Assembly: GCA_963738445.1 (NCBI GenBank)
Contig: CAVTWS010000002.1
Coordinates: 1 to 13,676, forward strand
Source of the DNA: CAVTWS01 sp963738445
Lineage (GTDB): Bacteria > Actinomycetota > Acidimicrobiia > Acidimicrobiales > SHLQ01
Length of the DNA: 13,676 bases
Direction: 5' to 3'
In this document: in pieces, positions 1-6,509 of the stretch
Layout of the letters: the number at the start of each line of letters is the position of its first letter
Numbering within the stretch: position 1 is the stretch's first letter
Notes under the pieces: generated by a model
Databases searched by the model: none
Seen by the model: the letters and a program-made list of their open reading frames with translations, nothing else
Told to the model about the DNA's origin: nothing
Translations under genes and position numbers: made by a program

Positions 1-299
1 TCGGCCTGACCGTCGACCTGGCCGGCGCCTACGGCCGCCAGAACGTGCGGGTGAACGCCGTGCTCCCGGGCATCGTCTCCTCCCCCATGCTGGAGTCGGT
101 CAGCCGGCGCCCTCTCGATGCCGCCACCAAGGCCCGGCTGAACCTGCTGGGCCGCATGGGCAGTGCCTGGGACGTCGCCCACACCGTGGCGTTCCTGTGC
201 AGCGACGAGGCCTCCTACCTCACCGGTGTCGTGCTCCCCGTCGACGGCGGCGCCACCGTCGCCACCCCCGGCTCGGCCCGCCGCGCCGATCTCGCGTAG
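1..299 (+). CDS. SDR family oxidoreductase, C-terminal part (runs off left edge)
   Basis: This is the last ~99 residues of a classical short-chain dehydrogenase/reductase, reading in the frame that starts at base 3 and ending in TAG at 297-299. The visible part has the segment after the missing YxxxK catalytic site: N-V-R-V-N-A-V-L-P-G, which matches the family's conserved NxxxPG region, and the C-terminal FLCSDEASYLTGVVLPVDGG, the usual substrate-loop and tetramer-interface tail. The Rossmann fold and catalytic Ser/Tyr/Lys lie outside the window. SDRs of this type use NAD(P)H to oxidise or reduce a hydroxyl/keto group; the substrate cannot be inferred. It reads in the same direction as the operon that begins at 492 but is separated from it by 192 nt, so co-transcription is possible but unproven. 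Confidence 0.9.
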   Translation, partial: GLTVDLAGAYGRQNVRVNAVLPGIVSSPMLESVSRRPLDAATKARLNLLGRMGSAWDVAHTVAFLCSDEASYLTGVVLPVDGGATVATPGSARRADLA

Positions 300-491
300 C
301 TGGCGCGGAGCATCGGACTCGTGCCAGGTCGCTAGTGGCCCTGCCGAACGGGCGCCGCTCGTCGCCATGTGGCAGTCTGGTGCCAGAAACGGCGATCGTA
401 GTCCGGGTACCGAAAGGCCATCGAGAGTGCGCAGCGACGATCCCACCGTGGCACGAATCTCGAAACCGGGCGCCAGCACGCCAGCCCGCCG
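300..491. other. intergenic stretch, nothing recognised
   Basis: 192 nt between two SDR genes. The frame of the next gene has stops here (for example at 333-335), so that gene cannot start upstream. I see no convincing terminator, tRNA or strong promoter; a promoter for the 492-5186 operon would be expected here. Confidence 0.5.
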
Positions 492-1454
492 ATGATCGAC
501 TTCACCGACCAGGTCGCCATCGTCACCGGCGCCGGACGCGGCCTCGGCCGCCTGTACGCGCTCGAACTCGCCCGGCGAGGCGCTTCGGTCGTCGTCAACG
601 ACGTCGGCAGCACCATGAACGGCACCGGAGCCGACGATTCCGTCGCCAACGAGGTCGTCGCCGACATCATCGCCTCCGGTGGCCGTGCCGTGGTGTCCCA
701 CGCCTCGGTGGCCTCCGCGGAGGGCGGTCAGGCGATCGTCGACCTGGCCGTGGAGTCCTTCGGGCGCCTCGACGTGCTCGTCAGCAACGCCGGCATCTAC
801 GAGATGGCGGCCTTCGACGAGCTCTCGGTGGACCAGTGGCAACAGATGCGAAGCGTCCATCTCGACGGCACCTTCCACGTGACCCAGCCGGCGTTCCGGA
901 TCATGAAGGGCCAGGGGTACGGACGCATCGTCCTGGTGGCATCGAACATCGCCGCCTTCGGCCAGGAGTTCGCCGTGCACTACGCCGCCGCCAAGGGCGG
1001 CATCATCGGCCTGTGCCACGCCCTCGCCAACGAGGGGGCGCCGCACGGCATCGGTGTCAACGCGGTGCTCCCCGTGGGCCGGACCCGCATGATGGTCGAT
1101 TCCATGGGCCAGGACCACGGCCCGGTCATCAACGCCCTCTTCGATGCCACCACCGCGGAACGGGTGGCGCCCATGGTCGCCTACCTGGCCAGCCGAGATT
1201 GCGACCTCACCCACCACCTGTTCTCCGCGGTGGGAGGTCGGTTCGCCCGGGTGTTCGTCGGTCTCGGCGAGGGTTGGCTGGCCGAGCCGGGACATGAGCC
1301 GACGGCCGAGGATGTCGCCGCTCACATCGGCGACATCGCCGGAACCGAGTCCTTCTCCGTGCCTCACAGCGTGGCCGACGAGCTTATGGAGCTCTTGCCC
1401 CGCCTCGGACTGATCCCCCAGCCCGAGCGCCCCACTCCCCTCGGAACCGTGTGA
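492..1454 (+). CDS. SDR family oxidoreductase, multifunctional-enzyme (MFE-2/HSD17B4-like) type
   Basis: A 320-aa short-chain dehydrogenase. The coenzyme motif TGAGRGLG is at residues 12-19, D37 follows beta-2, SNAG is at 98-101, and the catalytic residues are S151 and Y164-xxx-K168. The segment around V122-H123-L124-D125-G126 has His where many SDRs have the active-site Asn; from memory this His is shared with the (3R)-hydroxyacyl-CoA dehydrogenase domain of peroxisomal MFE-2. The ~75-residue tail after the fold (G-E-G-W, then T-A-E-D-V-A-A-H-I) also fits that group. Likely reaction: NAD-dependent oxidation of a 3-hydroxyacyl-CoA or a similar alcohol in the cytoplasm; the exact substrate is unknown. 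ATG at 492 is the first usable start after in-frame stops. It is the first gene of a tight run, with the nitroreductase starting 10 nt after its stop. Confidence 0.9.
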   Translation: MIDFTDQVAIVTGAGRGLGRLYALELARRGASVVVNDVGSTMNGTGADDSVANEVVADIIASGGRAVVSHASVASAEGGQAIVDLAVESFGRLDVLVSNAGIYEMAAFDELSVDQWQQMRSVHLDGTFHVTQPAFRIMKGQGYGRIVLVASNIAAFGQEFAVHYAAAKGGIIGLCHALANEGAPHGIGVNAVLPVGRTRMMVDSMGQDHGPVINALFDATTAERVAPMVAYLASRDCDLTHHLFSAVGGRFARVFVGLGEGWLAEPGHEPTAEDVAAHIGDIAGTESFSVPHSVADELMELLPRLGLIPQPERPTPLGTV

Positions 1455-1464
1455 GGAACCCGTC

Positions 1465-2133
1465 ATGAGCGGACGACTGTCCATGTCCATCGAGGGCCTC
1501 CTCACCTCGACTCGATCAGCTCGCAAGACCCTCGACCTCGACGCCCCGGTCGACCTCGACGAGATCGCCGCCTGCCTCAGCACCGCGCTGCACGCCGCCA
1601 ACGGCACCAACCAGCAACCGTGGCGGTGGCTGGTGGTCACCGACCCCGACCGTCGGTCCCGGCTCGCCGAGCTGTACCGAGAGGGCTACCTGTCGATGAC
1701 CGGGGGGATGGTCGCCGAGGCCATCGGCACCGACACGGACTTCGGTCGGTTGATGTCGTCGACGGAGTGGCTGGTCCAGCACATGGGCGAGGTGCCGGTG
1801 CTGGTGATCCCGTGTTACGAGCCGTACATGCCCCGCATGGACGGCGACGAGCTGTTCTTCCCGGCCACGCTCTACGGCTCGATCTTCCCTGCGGTGTGGA
1901 GCTTCCAGCTAGCCCTTCGCTCCCACGGCTACGGCACCTGCATCACGACGCTGCACCTGCGACGATCCGCCGAGGTGGCCGAGTTGCTCGGCATCCCCGA
2001 CACCCACACCCAGGGCTGCCTGCTGCCGGTGGCCCGCCTCCGGGCCCCTGACGAGCTCCGACCCACACCGCGCAAACCGCTCAGCGAGGTCAGCGCCATC
2101 GACGACTGGGACGGCCCGCCGCTCACGGTGTGA
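1465..2133 (+). CDS. nitroreductase family protein (FMN-dependent)
   Basis: A 222-aa protein with nitroreductase-fold signatures. The N-terminal R17-S18-x-R20 contacts the FMN phosphate in this family, and N46-G-T-N-Q-Q-P-W53 is the flavin-binding loop. Near the C-terminus are A-L-R-S-H-G-Y-G-T and the E-V-A-E-L-L-G-I-P helix. Members transfer hydride from NAD(P)H via FMN to nitroaromatics, quinones, enones or, in some actinobacteria, ring intermediates; the substrate here is unknown. The ATG at 1465 is preceded by GAGGAA just after the SDR stop. A second ATG at 1483 is possible but would trim residues before the RSxR motif and has no better ribosome site. It sits 10 nt after the SDR and 19 nt before the SnoaL-like gene, which supports one operon. 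Confidence 0.88.
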   Translation: MSGRLSMSIEGLLTSTRSARKTLDLDAPVDLDEIAACLSTALHAANGTNQQPWRWLVVTDPDRRSRLAELYREGYLSMTGGMVAEAIGTDTDFGRLMSSTEWLVQHMGEVPVLVIPCYEPYMPRMDGDELFFPATLYGSIFPAVWSFQLALRSHGYGTCITTLHLRRSAEVAELLGIPDTHTQGCLLPVARLRAPDELRPTPRKPLSEVSAIDDWDGPPLTV

Positions 2134-2152
2134 CGATGGCGGAGGAGGCACC

Positions 2153-2704
2153 ATGGACGACACGTCACCCACCCACGCCCGGCTCCAGGAGTTGCTCGAT
2201 CGCCACGACATCCTCGACTGCCTCAACCGCTACGCCCGGGGCATGGACCGCCTGGATCGCGAGCTGGCCCGGTCGGCCTACCACGACGACGCGGTCGACG
2301 ATCATGTGGGGCTCGTGGGCTACGTCGATGACTTCCTCGACTGGGCGTTCGGCTACCACAACAGCCAGATCCGTCATCAGCACTACATCACCAACAGCTC
2401 GGTCGACCTCGACGGCGACGTCGCCCACGTGGAGTCGTACTACTTCTTCGTCGGCACCGATCGCGACGAGGCGGCTCCGTTGACCGTCTCCGGCGGCCGC
2501 TACATCGACCGATTCGAACGCCGCGACGGTCGGTGGGCGATCGCCGACCGGGTCTGCACCGTCGAGTGGCGGACCGAGCTCGCCAACATTTTCACCGGGG
2601 AGGCGGTCGCCTTCTCGAAGGTCGTCGGTCCGGTGACCCGTGACCGAACCGACCTGTCCTTCGAACGACCGCTCAAGCTCCGCCGAGATCCAGAAAGAGG
2701 ATAG
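2153..2704 (+). CDS. SnoaL-like / NTF2-fold domain protein (nuclear transport factor 2 superfamily)
   Basis: A 183-aa protein of the SnoaL_4 kind. It starts with the helix H-D-I-L-D-C-L-N-R-Y-A-R-G-M-D-R-L-D, then shows the alternating strands expected of the cone-shaped NTF2 fold (H-Q-H-Y-I-T-N, then H-V-E-S-Y-Y-F-F-V-G-T) and a final G-R-Y-I-D-R-F-E-R-R-D-G-R-W-A-I-A-D-R strand pair. Relatives act as small isomerases, dehydratases or cyclases, or bind hydrophobic ligands; no specific reaction can be read here. A strong ribosome site, GGAGGAGG, lies just before the ATG at 2153. The P450 starts 3 nt after its stop, so translation of the two is probably coupled. A second domain of the same fold is fused to the last gene of the operon. 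Confidence 0.88.
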   Translation: MDDTSPTHARLQELLDRHDILDCLNRYARGMDRLDRELARSAYHDDAVDDHVGLVGYVDDFLDWAFGYHNSQIRHQHYITNSSVDLDGDVAHVESYYFFVGTDRDEAAPLTVSGGRYIDRFERRDGRWAIADRVCTVEWRTELANIFTGEAVAFSKVVGPVTRDRTDLSFERPLKLRRDPERG

Positions 2705-2707
2705 CTC

Positions 2708-3907
2708 ATGTCCACGACGTCGACCCTGCCGTACTTCGACATGTACGACCGCGAGATCTATGCCTCGCCGTACCCGACGTTTCGCCGTCTCCGCGAGGAA
2801 TCCCCGCTCTACTACAACGAGCAGTACAACTTCTACGCCGTGAGCCGCCACGAGGACGTCGCTCGAGTGCTGAGCGAACGGGACACGTTCAGCTCGGCCA
2901 AGGGCGGGGTGTACAACATCGCCTCGCTGGGGGTCGAGATGCCCGAAGGCCTGTTCATCTTCGAGGACGCCCCGCTGCACACCATCCACCGCAGCCTGGT
3001 GTCACGCCTGTTCACGCCCCGGGCCATCAACAGCCTCGAACCCCGCATCAAGGCGCTGTTCTCGACCGCCGCCGACCAGATGGTGGGCGCGGTCAAGTTC
3101 GACTTCGTGAAGGACCTCGCCCACATGCTCCCCATCCAGGTGATCGGCATGCTCCTGGGCCTGCCCGACGGGGACCTCCCCTCGTTGCGGGACACGTTCC
3201 ATCGCACCCAGAACGCCGGCACGGCCGAGCACGGCGGCGAGGCCTTCGGCGGGATCGCCGAGGTGGCGGTGTGGTTCAACGACTACCTCGACTTCCGAGC
3301 CGCCAACCCCACCGACGACCTGATGACCCAGCTGCTCAACGTGGAGTTCGAGGACCAGCACGGGGAGCGGCGCACGCTGCGCCGGGACGAGCTCATCACC
3401 TTCCTCGCCATCATCACCGGCGCCGGCAGCGACACCACGGTCAACGCCATCGCCTGGTCGGTGTCGCTCCTGGGCGATCACCCCGAGCAGCGACAGTTGC
3501 TCCTCGACGACCGCTCGATGATCCCCAACGCAGTGGAGGAGGTGCTGCGCTACGAGTCGATCTCGTACCACATCTGCCGGACCACCACGACCGCCGTCGA
3601 CCTGCATGGCGGGACCATCCCCGCCGACGCCATCGTCGTCACGCTCCCCGGTGCCGCCAACCGCGACGACCGGGTCTGGGACGACCCGGACACGTTCGAC
3701 ATCACCCGCAAGCCCGGGCCCTTCCTGAGCTTCTCGTTCGGGCCTCACTTCTGCCTCGGCGCCTCGCTCGCCCGCATGGAGACCCGCATCGCCATCGCCG
3801 AGGTGCTCGATCGATTCCCGAACTGGATCGTGGAACGCGAGCACTGTGCGCTGACCCAAGGCATCGACACCCGGGGCTGGGACAACCTCCCCATCGAAGT
3901 GATCTGA
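2708..3907 (+). CDS. cytochrome P450
   Basis: A 399-aa soluble bacterial P450 of typical length. Diagnostic sites are present and in order: the I-helix oxygen-activation motif A239-G-S-D-T243-T, the K-helix E278-V-L-R281, and the haem loop F-S-F-G-P-H-F-C349-L-G, with C349 as the axial thiolate. The C-helix H-T-I-H-R-S segment supplies the usual propionate contacts. There is no signal peptide or membrane segment, so it should be cytoplasmic and depend on a ferredoxin and ferredoxin reductase; neither is in the window. It probably hydroxylates the hydrophobic substrate of the operon. The start is supported by AGAGGA about 7 nt before the ATG. The gene lies 3 nt after the SnoaL-like gene and 10 nt before the dehydrogenase-SnoaL fusion. 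The CYP family cannot be assigned by eye. Confidence 0.96.
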   Translation: MSTTSTLPYFDMYDREIYASPYPTFRRLREESPLYYNEQYNFYAVSRHEDVARVLSERDTFSSAKGGVYNIASLGVEMPEGLFIFEDAPLHTIHRSLVSRLFTPRAINSLEPRIKALFSTAADQMVGAVKFDFVKDLAHMLPIQVIGMLLGLPDGDLPSLRDTFHRTQNAGTAEHGGEAFGGIAEVAVWFNDYLDFRAANPTDDLMTQLLNVEFEDQHGERRTLRRDELITFLAIITGAGSDTTVNAIAWSVSLLGDHPEQRQLLLDDRSMIPNAVEEVLRYESISYHICRTTTTAVDLHGGTIPADAIVVTLPGAANRDDRVWDDPDTFDITRKPGPFLSFSFGPHFCLGASLARMETRIAIAEVLDRFPNWIVEREHCALTQGIDTRGWDNLPIEVI

Positions 3908-3917
3908 GTGGTGCACC

Positions 3918-5186
3918 GTGCCCGATCGCTCCATCTCCTTCATCGGAGCGGGCCAGATGGGTTTGCCCATGGTTCGCCGACTCGTCTCCCAGGGTCGCCA
4001 GGTCACGGTTCACGCCCGGCGTAGCGAGGTTCGCGCCGCCTGCGAGACCGAGGGTGCCCGGGCGGTCGATGACCTGGGGACGGCGGTCGCCGAGGCCGAC
4101 GTCGTGGTGCTGTGTCTCTACTCCGACGCTCAGTTGCGAGAGGTCCTGTTCGGGCCGGGCGGGTTCCTCGATGCTCTCCGACCGGGATCGTTGGTCATCA
4201 GCCACACCACCGGCAGCCCGGCAGTGCTCCAGGAGCTGGCCGACCGTAGAGCCGACCGGGGTGTCCGCGTCGTGGACGGTCCGGTCAGCGGGTCGGCCGA
4301 GGACATCGCCGAGGGGCGGATCACGGTGCTGTTGGGAGGGACGGAGGATGACGTCGAGCGAGCCCGTGGCATCGTCGCCGCCTACGGCAGCCCCATCCTC
4401 CATGTCGGGGGACTAGGGGCGGCGCTAGCCGTCAAGCTCATCAACAACTCGTTGATGGCGGCGCACCTCCAGCTCCTGGCCGACGCCGAACGACTCGCGG
4501 GCGAACTCGACGTCGACTGGCCGAAGGCTGCGGCGGCGATGCAACAGTCGAGCGGGGCCAGCACGGCGCTCGACGTGGTCGCTCGCATGGGCTCGGTCCA
4601 CGATGTCTTCGCCGCCGCGGGGCACTTCCTCCAGAAGGACGTCGCCGTGGCCCAGCAGGTGGCCTCAGAGCTCGGTCTCGATCTGGGCGAGCTCGGTCGG
4701 GTCAACCAGTCTGGAGCGCTCGACCTCGGTAACACCCCGTCCTCCACGGTCCAGGATCTGGTGGACATCGAGGCGATCAGGCAACTCAAGGCCCGCTATT
4801 TCCGCCTGCTCGACACCAAGGACTGGGCCGGTTTCGCGGAACTCTTCACCGATGACTGCGTGCACGTGCTTCCGACGGCTGACACCCGCCCGCCGGCGTC
4901 GAACGCCGACTACCTGGCCAACATCGAGCGCACATTGGCCGACGCGGTCACGGTGCACCACGGCGTGTGCCCGGAGATCACGCTCCGAGGCCCGAATGAG
5001 GCCGAAGGTACGTGGGCGATGTTCGACGACGTCACCCTGCCGCAGGAGTCCGGCGGATTCGTGCGGCTCAGAGGTTATGGCCACTACCACGAGACCTACC
5101 GGCGGTGCGATGACGGCCGGTGGCGCATCAGCTCGAAACGCAACGTCCGGCTCCGGGTCGACACCACCTCCTCCGACGACGCCTGA
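3918..5186 (+). CDS. 3-hydroxyisobutyrate-dehydrogenase-like enzyme fused to a SnoaL-like domain
   Basis: A 422-aa protein with two parts. Residues 1 to about 265 are a beta-hydroxyacid dehydrogenase: NAD(P) loop F-I-G10-A-G-Q-M-G15, substrate-site D120-G-P-V-S-G-S, and the catalytic-Lys motif K173-L-I-N-N177. Residues from about 282 (V-D-I-E-A-I-R-Q-L-K-A-R-Y-F) to the end form a SnoaL-like NTF2 domain ending G-R-W-R-I-S-S-K-R. The dehydrogenase part is slightly short of the family's usual ~290 residues, missing some of the last helix, so the junction is compact. No start codon with a ribosome site is visible at the junction, so a true fusion is more likely than two genes; an indel joining two neighbours is the alternative. 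The start is GTG at 3918, 10 nt after the P450 stop and without a clear ribosome site, so it is probably translationally coupled. Expected role: NAD(P)-dependent hydroxyacid or imine-type reduction or oxidation in the operon's pathway. Confidence 0.85.
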   Translation: MPDRSISFIGAGQMGLPMVRRLVSQGRQVTVHARRSEVRAACETEGARAVDDLGTAVAEADVVVLCLYSDAQLREVLFGPGGFLDALRPGSLVISHTTGSPAVLQELADRRADRGVRVVDGPVSGSAEDIAEGRITVLLGGTEDDVERARGIVAAYGSPILHVGGLGAALAVKLINNSLMAAHLQLLADAERLAGELDVDWPKAAAAMQQSSGASTALDVVARMGSVHDVFAAAGHFLQKDVAVAQQVASELGLDLGELGRVNQSGALDLGNTPSSTVQDLVDIEAIRQLKARYFRLLDTKDWAGFAELFTDDCVHVLPTADTRPPASNADYLANIERTLADAVTVHHGVCPEITLRGPNEAEGTWAMFDDVTLPQESGGFVRLRGYGHYHETYRRCDDGRWRISSKRNVRLRVDTTSSDDA

Positions 5187-5216
5187 CTCGTCGCCCACCC
5201 CGCCTGGTCAAGCCCC

Positions 5217-5312
5217 GGTGCGCGCTCGGTGGTCACCGTGCTCGACCGCTACGGACACCTTCTTCCCGGCCTCGTCGAGGTCGTGAACGACGTTCTCGAC
5301 GCGATAGTCGCT
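5217..5312 (+). pseudogene. tyrosine recombinase (phage-type integrase) C-terminal remnant
   Basis: The frame through GTG 5229 encodes A-R-S-V-V-T-V-L-D-R-Y-G-H-L-L-P-G followed by a short helix ending near L-D-A-I-V-A. This is the characteristic end of phage and plasmid integrases of actinobacteria, with the nucleophilic Tyr at 5250-5252. Everything upstream, including the catalytic Arg and His residues, is missing: the similarity starts about 30 nt after the stop of the preceding dehydrogenase gene. The same frame stays open to 5633 but passes through a terminator and a tRNA fragment, so the later part is not integrase. Its position, with the 3' end toward the tRNA-derived repeat at 5431, is the usual integrase-attP arrangement. 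I take it as a deleted integrase, not an active one. Confidence 0.72.
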
Positions 5313-5403
5313 GTCAATGGCCGCTGTGTGTCATTGAACCGCTCGAACCTAACGCATTGGCTGGCGCCAAAGCGCGATGCAGCCGCCACGCCGCCCTCAT
5401 CAG

Positions 5404-5426
5404 AAACCCCGCTGAGCGGGGGTTTT
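5404..5426. terminator. intrinsic terminator, probably bidirectional
   Basis: The stem CCCCGC (5407-5412) and GCGGGG (5416-5421) with loop TGA is flanked by AAA on the left and TTTT on the right. On the plus strand it would end the former integrase gene; on the minus strand it lies just downstream of the tRNA-Val 3' fragment, where a tRNA terminator belongs. Confidence 0.75.
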
Positions 5427-5430
5427 GCCG

Positions 5431-5475
5431 GTGGGCGATACTGGACTCGAACCAGTGACCTCTACCGTGTGAAGG
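5431..5475 (-). repeat. displaced tRNA-Val 3' fragment (candidate attachment site, copy 1)
   Basis: 45 nt that match the tRNA-Val gene at 6932-6976 at 44 positions; the one mismatch is 5464 A against 6965 G. On the minus strand it covers half of the anticodon stem-loop, the variable loop, the T arm and the acceptor 3' strand with the discriminator, but no D arm or 5' acceptor strand, so it is not a functional tRNA. It is in the same orientation as the intact gene. It fits the duplicated core left when an element integrates into the 3' end of a tRNA gene. Confidence 0.88.
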
Positions 5476-5637
5476 ACTCCGAGCCGGACGACGACGGACC
5501 GAGCGGACAAGCGCGGCCGGTGAGGGCGGCGATGCGGACGCCAGCGAACGGCCACGGACGTGAGCGGATGTGCGATATCTGTGCGCGCCGCAGATGCGGC
5601 AGGGTTGCCGTCACACCCCCGCGCGTAGGGTGAGCAG
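5476..5637. other. left flank of the DUF4160 gene; small hairpin
   Basis: No gene recognised. It contains a small inverted repeat GCCGC/GCGGC (5587-5591 with 5596-5600) just before the candidate promoter of the downstream gene. Confidence 0.4.
5605..5631 (+). promoter_or_regulatory. candidate promoter of the DUF4160-DUF2442 pair (leaderless type)
   Basis: TTGCCG at 5605-5610 and TAGGGT at 5626-5631 are separated by 15 nt, slightly short. TAGGGT (TANNNT) ends 6 nt before the ATG at 5638, the spacing expected if transcription starts at the initiation codon. No Shine-Dalgarno sequence is present, which agrees with a leaderless message. Confidence 0.45.
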
Positions 5638-5898
5638 ATGCCTCGTGTGAGCGAGTTCTACGGCATCGTGATCTATATGTACTTCGTCGACCACAACCCG
5701 CCGCACTTCCATGCCATCTACGGCGAGCACGAAGCGCTGGTCCGCATCAGCGACGGAGACACGATTCGCGGCAACCTGCCGCGCACCGCAGCGCGACTCG
5801 TCGAGCAGTGGCGCGCCGAACACGCCACGGAGCTCGAGCGGAACTGGCTACGAGCCCAGCAGCCCGCCGCCCTCCAGCCGATCGACCCCCTCGACTAG
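5638..5898 (+). CDS. DUF4160 domain protein (toxin-antitoxin-like partner)
   Basis: An 86-aa protein that is nearly all DUF4160. The signature G-I-V-I-Y-M-Y-F-V-D-H-N-P-P-H-F-H-A is at about residues 9-26, followed by I-S-D-G-D-T-I-R-G-N-L-P-R, then E-Q-W and a final L-E-R-N-W helix ending in I-D-P-L. Family function is not established; genes for DUF4160 and DUF2442 proteins are very often adjacent and are regarded as a possible toxin-antitoxin pair by association only. The next gene, DUF2442, starts 9 nt after its stop. The pair fills most of the interval between two tRNA-Val fragments, which suggests mobile cargo. The ATG at 5638 is chosen because it follows a leaderless-type promoter. Confidence 0.9.
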   Translation: MPRVSEFYGIVIYMYFVDHNPPHFHAIYGEHEALVRISDGDTIRGNLPRTAARLVEQWRAEHATELERNWLRAQQPAALQPIDPLD

Positions 5899-5907
5899 CC
5901 TTCCAAC

Positions 5908-6201
5908 ATGGCTTTGATCCGCGTCACTCACGTCGAGCACATCGGCCAGCGGGTGCTGCGCGTCGTGTTCACCGACGGCCTCGTTCGCGAGCTCGACTTC
6001 TCGCCGTGCTGCAGTGGCGTCTTCGCCGCCCTTGACGACGACGCCACCTTCCGCGACGTCTCCGTCGACGCCGTTGCAGGCACCATCACCTTTGCCGGAG
6101 GGATCGACTTCGATCCCGACGTCCTTCACGGCGATTATGAACCAGCGTCAGCCCACCACCCAACACTTCTCCGCCAGTATGTCCTCGACCGCACAGCCTG
6201 A
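5908..6201 (+). CDS. DUF2442 domain protein
   Basis: A 97-aa protein matching DUF2442 in outline: an N-terminal strand pair around V-L-R-V-V-F-T-D-G-L-V-R-E-L-D-F, then G-V-F-A-A-L-D-D-D-A-T-F-R-D-V-S-V-D, and G-T-I-T-F-A-G-G-I-D-F-D-P-D-V-L-H. Many family members have Trp in the G-T-I-x-W position; here it is Phe. There is no signal peptide or membrane segment. It is translated 9 nt after the DUF4160 gene and is presumably its partner; which, if either, is toxic cannot be read from sequence. A perfect 16-nt palindrome lies 13 nt after its stop, just before the second tRNA fragment. Confidence 0.85.
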   Translation: MALIRVTHVEHIGQRVLRVVFTDGLVRELDFSPCCSGVFAALDDDATFRDVSVDAVAGTITFAGGIDFDPDVLHGDYEPASAHHPTLLRQYVLDRTA

Positions 6202-6214
6202 CCCCGCCATCCCC

Positions 6215-6230
6215 GTCGTCTGCAGACGAC
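6215..6230. terminator. perfect 16-nt palindrome, possible terminator of the DUF2442 gene
   Basis: GTCGTCTGCAGACGAC is its own reverse complement; as RNA it gives a 6-bp stem with a TGCA loop. It is followed by CTCGTTT, a weak T tract. It could end transcription of the DUF4160-DUF2442 pair, or be a recombinase arm or protein site beside the attachment copy at 6241. Confidence 0.4.
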
Positions 6231-6240
6231 CTCGTTTCGG

Positions 6241-6275
6241 TGAGTGGGCGATACTGGACTCGAACCAGTGACCTC
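6241..6275 (-). repeat. displaced tRNA-Val 3' fragment (candidate attachment site, copy 2)
   Basis: 35 nt identical to 6929-6963, covering on the minus strand the variable loop, T arm, 3' acceptor strand, discriminator and 4 nt of trailer (CTCA). The match stops before the anticodon stem. The trailer identity is shared with the intact tRNA but not with copy 1, where only the first base of the trailer agrees. Confidence 0.9.
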
Positions 6276-6321
6276 AGAGGCCACCGAGAACTCGCCGCCT
6301 TCGCAAGGTGCTTCGTCCCCG

Positions 6322-6509
6322 TCAGTCGATCGGTTCGTCACCCATCCCGTCGATCGTGAGCCAGAACGCCTCGACGTCGTCGCAGTCGAGCGCAACGAAG
6401 ATGGCGAAGCGGGACACGAGCGCGCCGGCAACGATGTACACGCGTCCGGTAGGAGGCTCGCAAGCCGATCGAAGAACTACTCGTTGAACCGAACGAGGCG
6501 ATCAGCCAC
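6322..6509 (-). pseudogene. decayed small gene, partner of the 60-aa protein (toxin-like)
   Basis: A GTG at 6509 overlaps the stop of the upstream 60-aa gene by 8 nt and opens M-A-D-R-L-V-R-F-N-E, then meets TAG at 6477-6479. After the stop the same frame continues plausibly as F-F-D-R-L-A-S-L-L-P-D, and a second frame then carries G-R-V-Y-I-V-A-G-A-L-V-S-R-F-A-I-F-V-A-L followed by D-C-D-D-V-E-A-F-W-L-T-I-D-G to TGA at 6322-6324. So at least one nonsense change and one frame change, perhaps with an internal loss, separate two protein-like halves. The layout (small first gene, overlapping second gene of roughly 60-100 codons) is that of a type II toxin-antitoxin operon. I recall similar actinobacterial pairs but cannot name the family, so the toxin label is inference. 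Confidence 0.5.

Noticed and set aside
197..1297. 366-codon plus-strand frame rich in Arg
   Set aside because: Off-frame shadow of the SDR gene at 492-1454; Arg/Pro-rich composition typical of the wrong frame in high-GC DNA.
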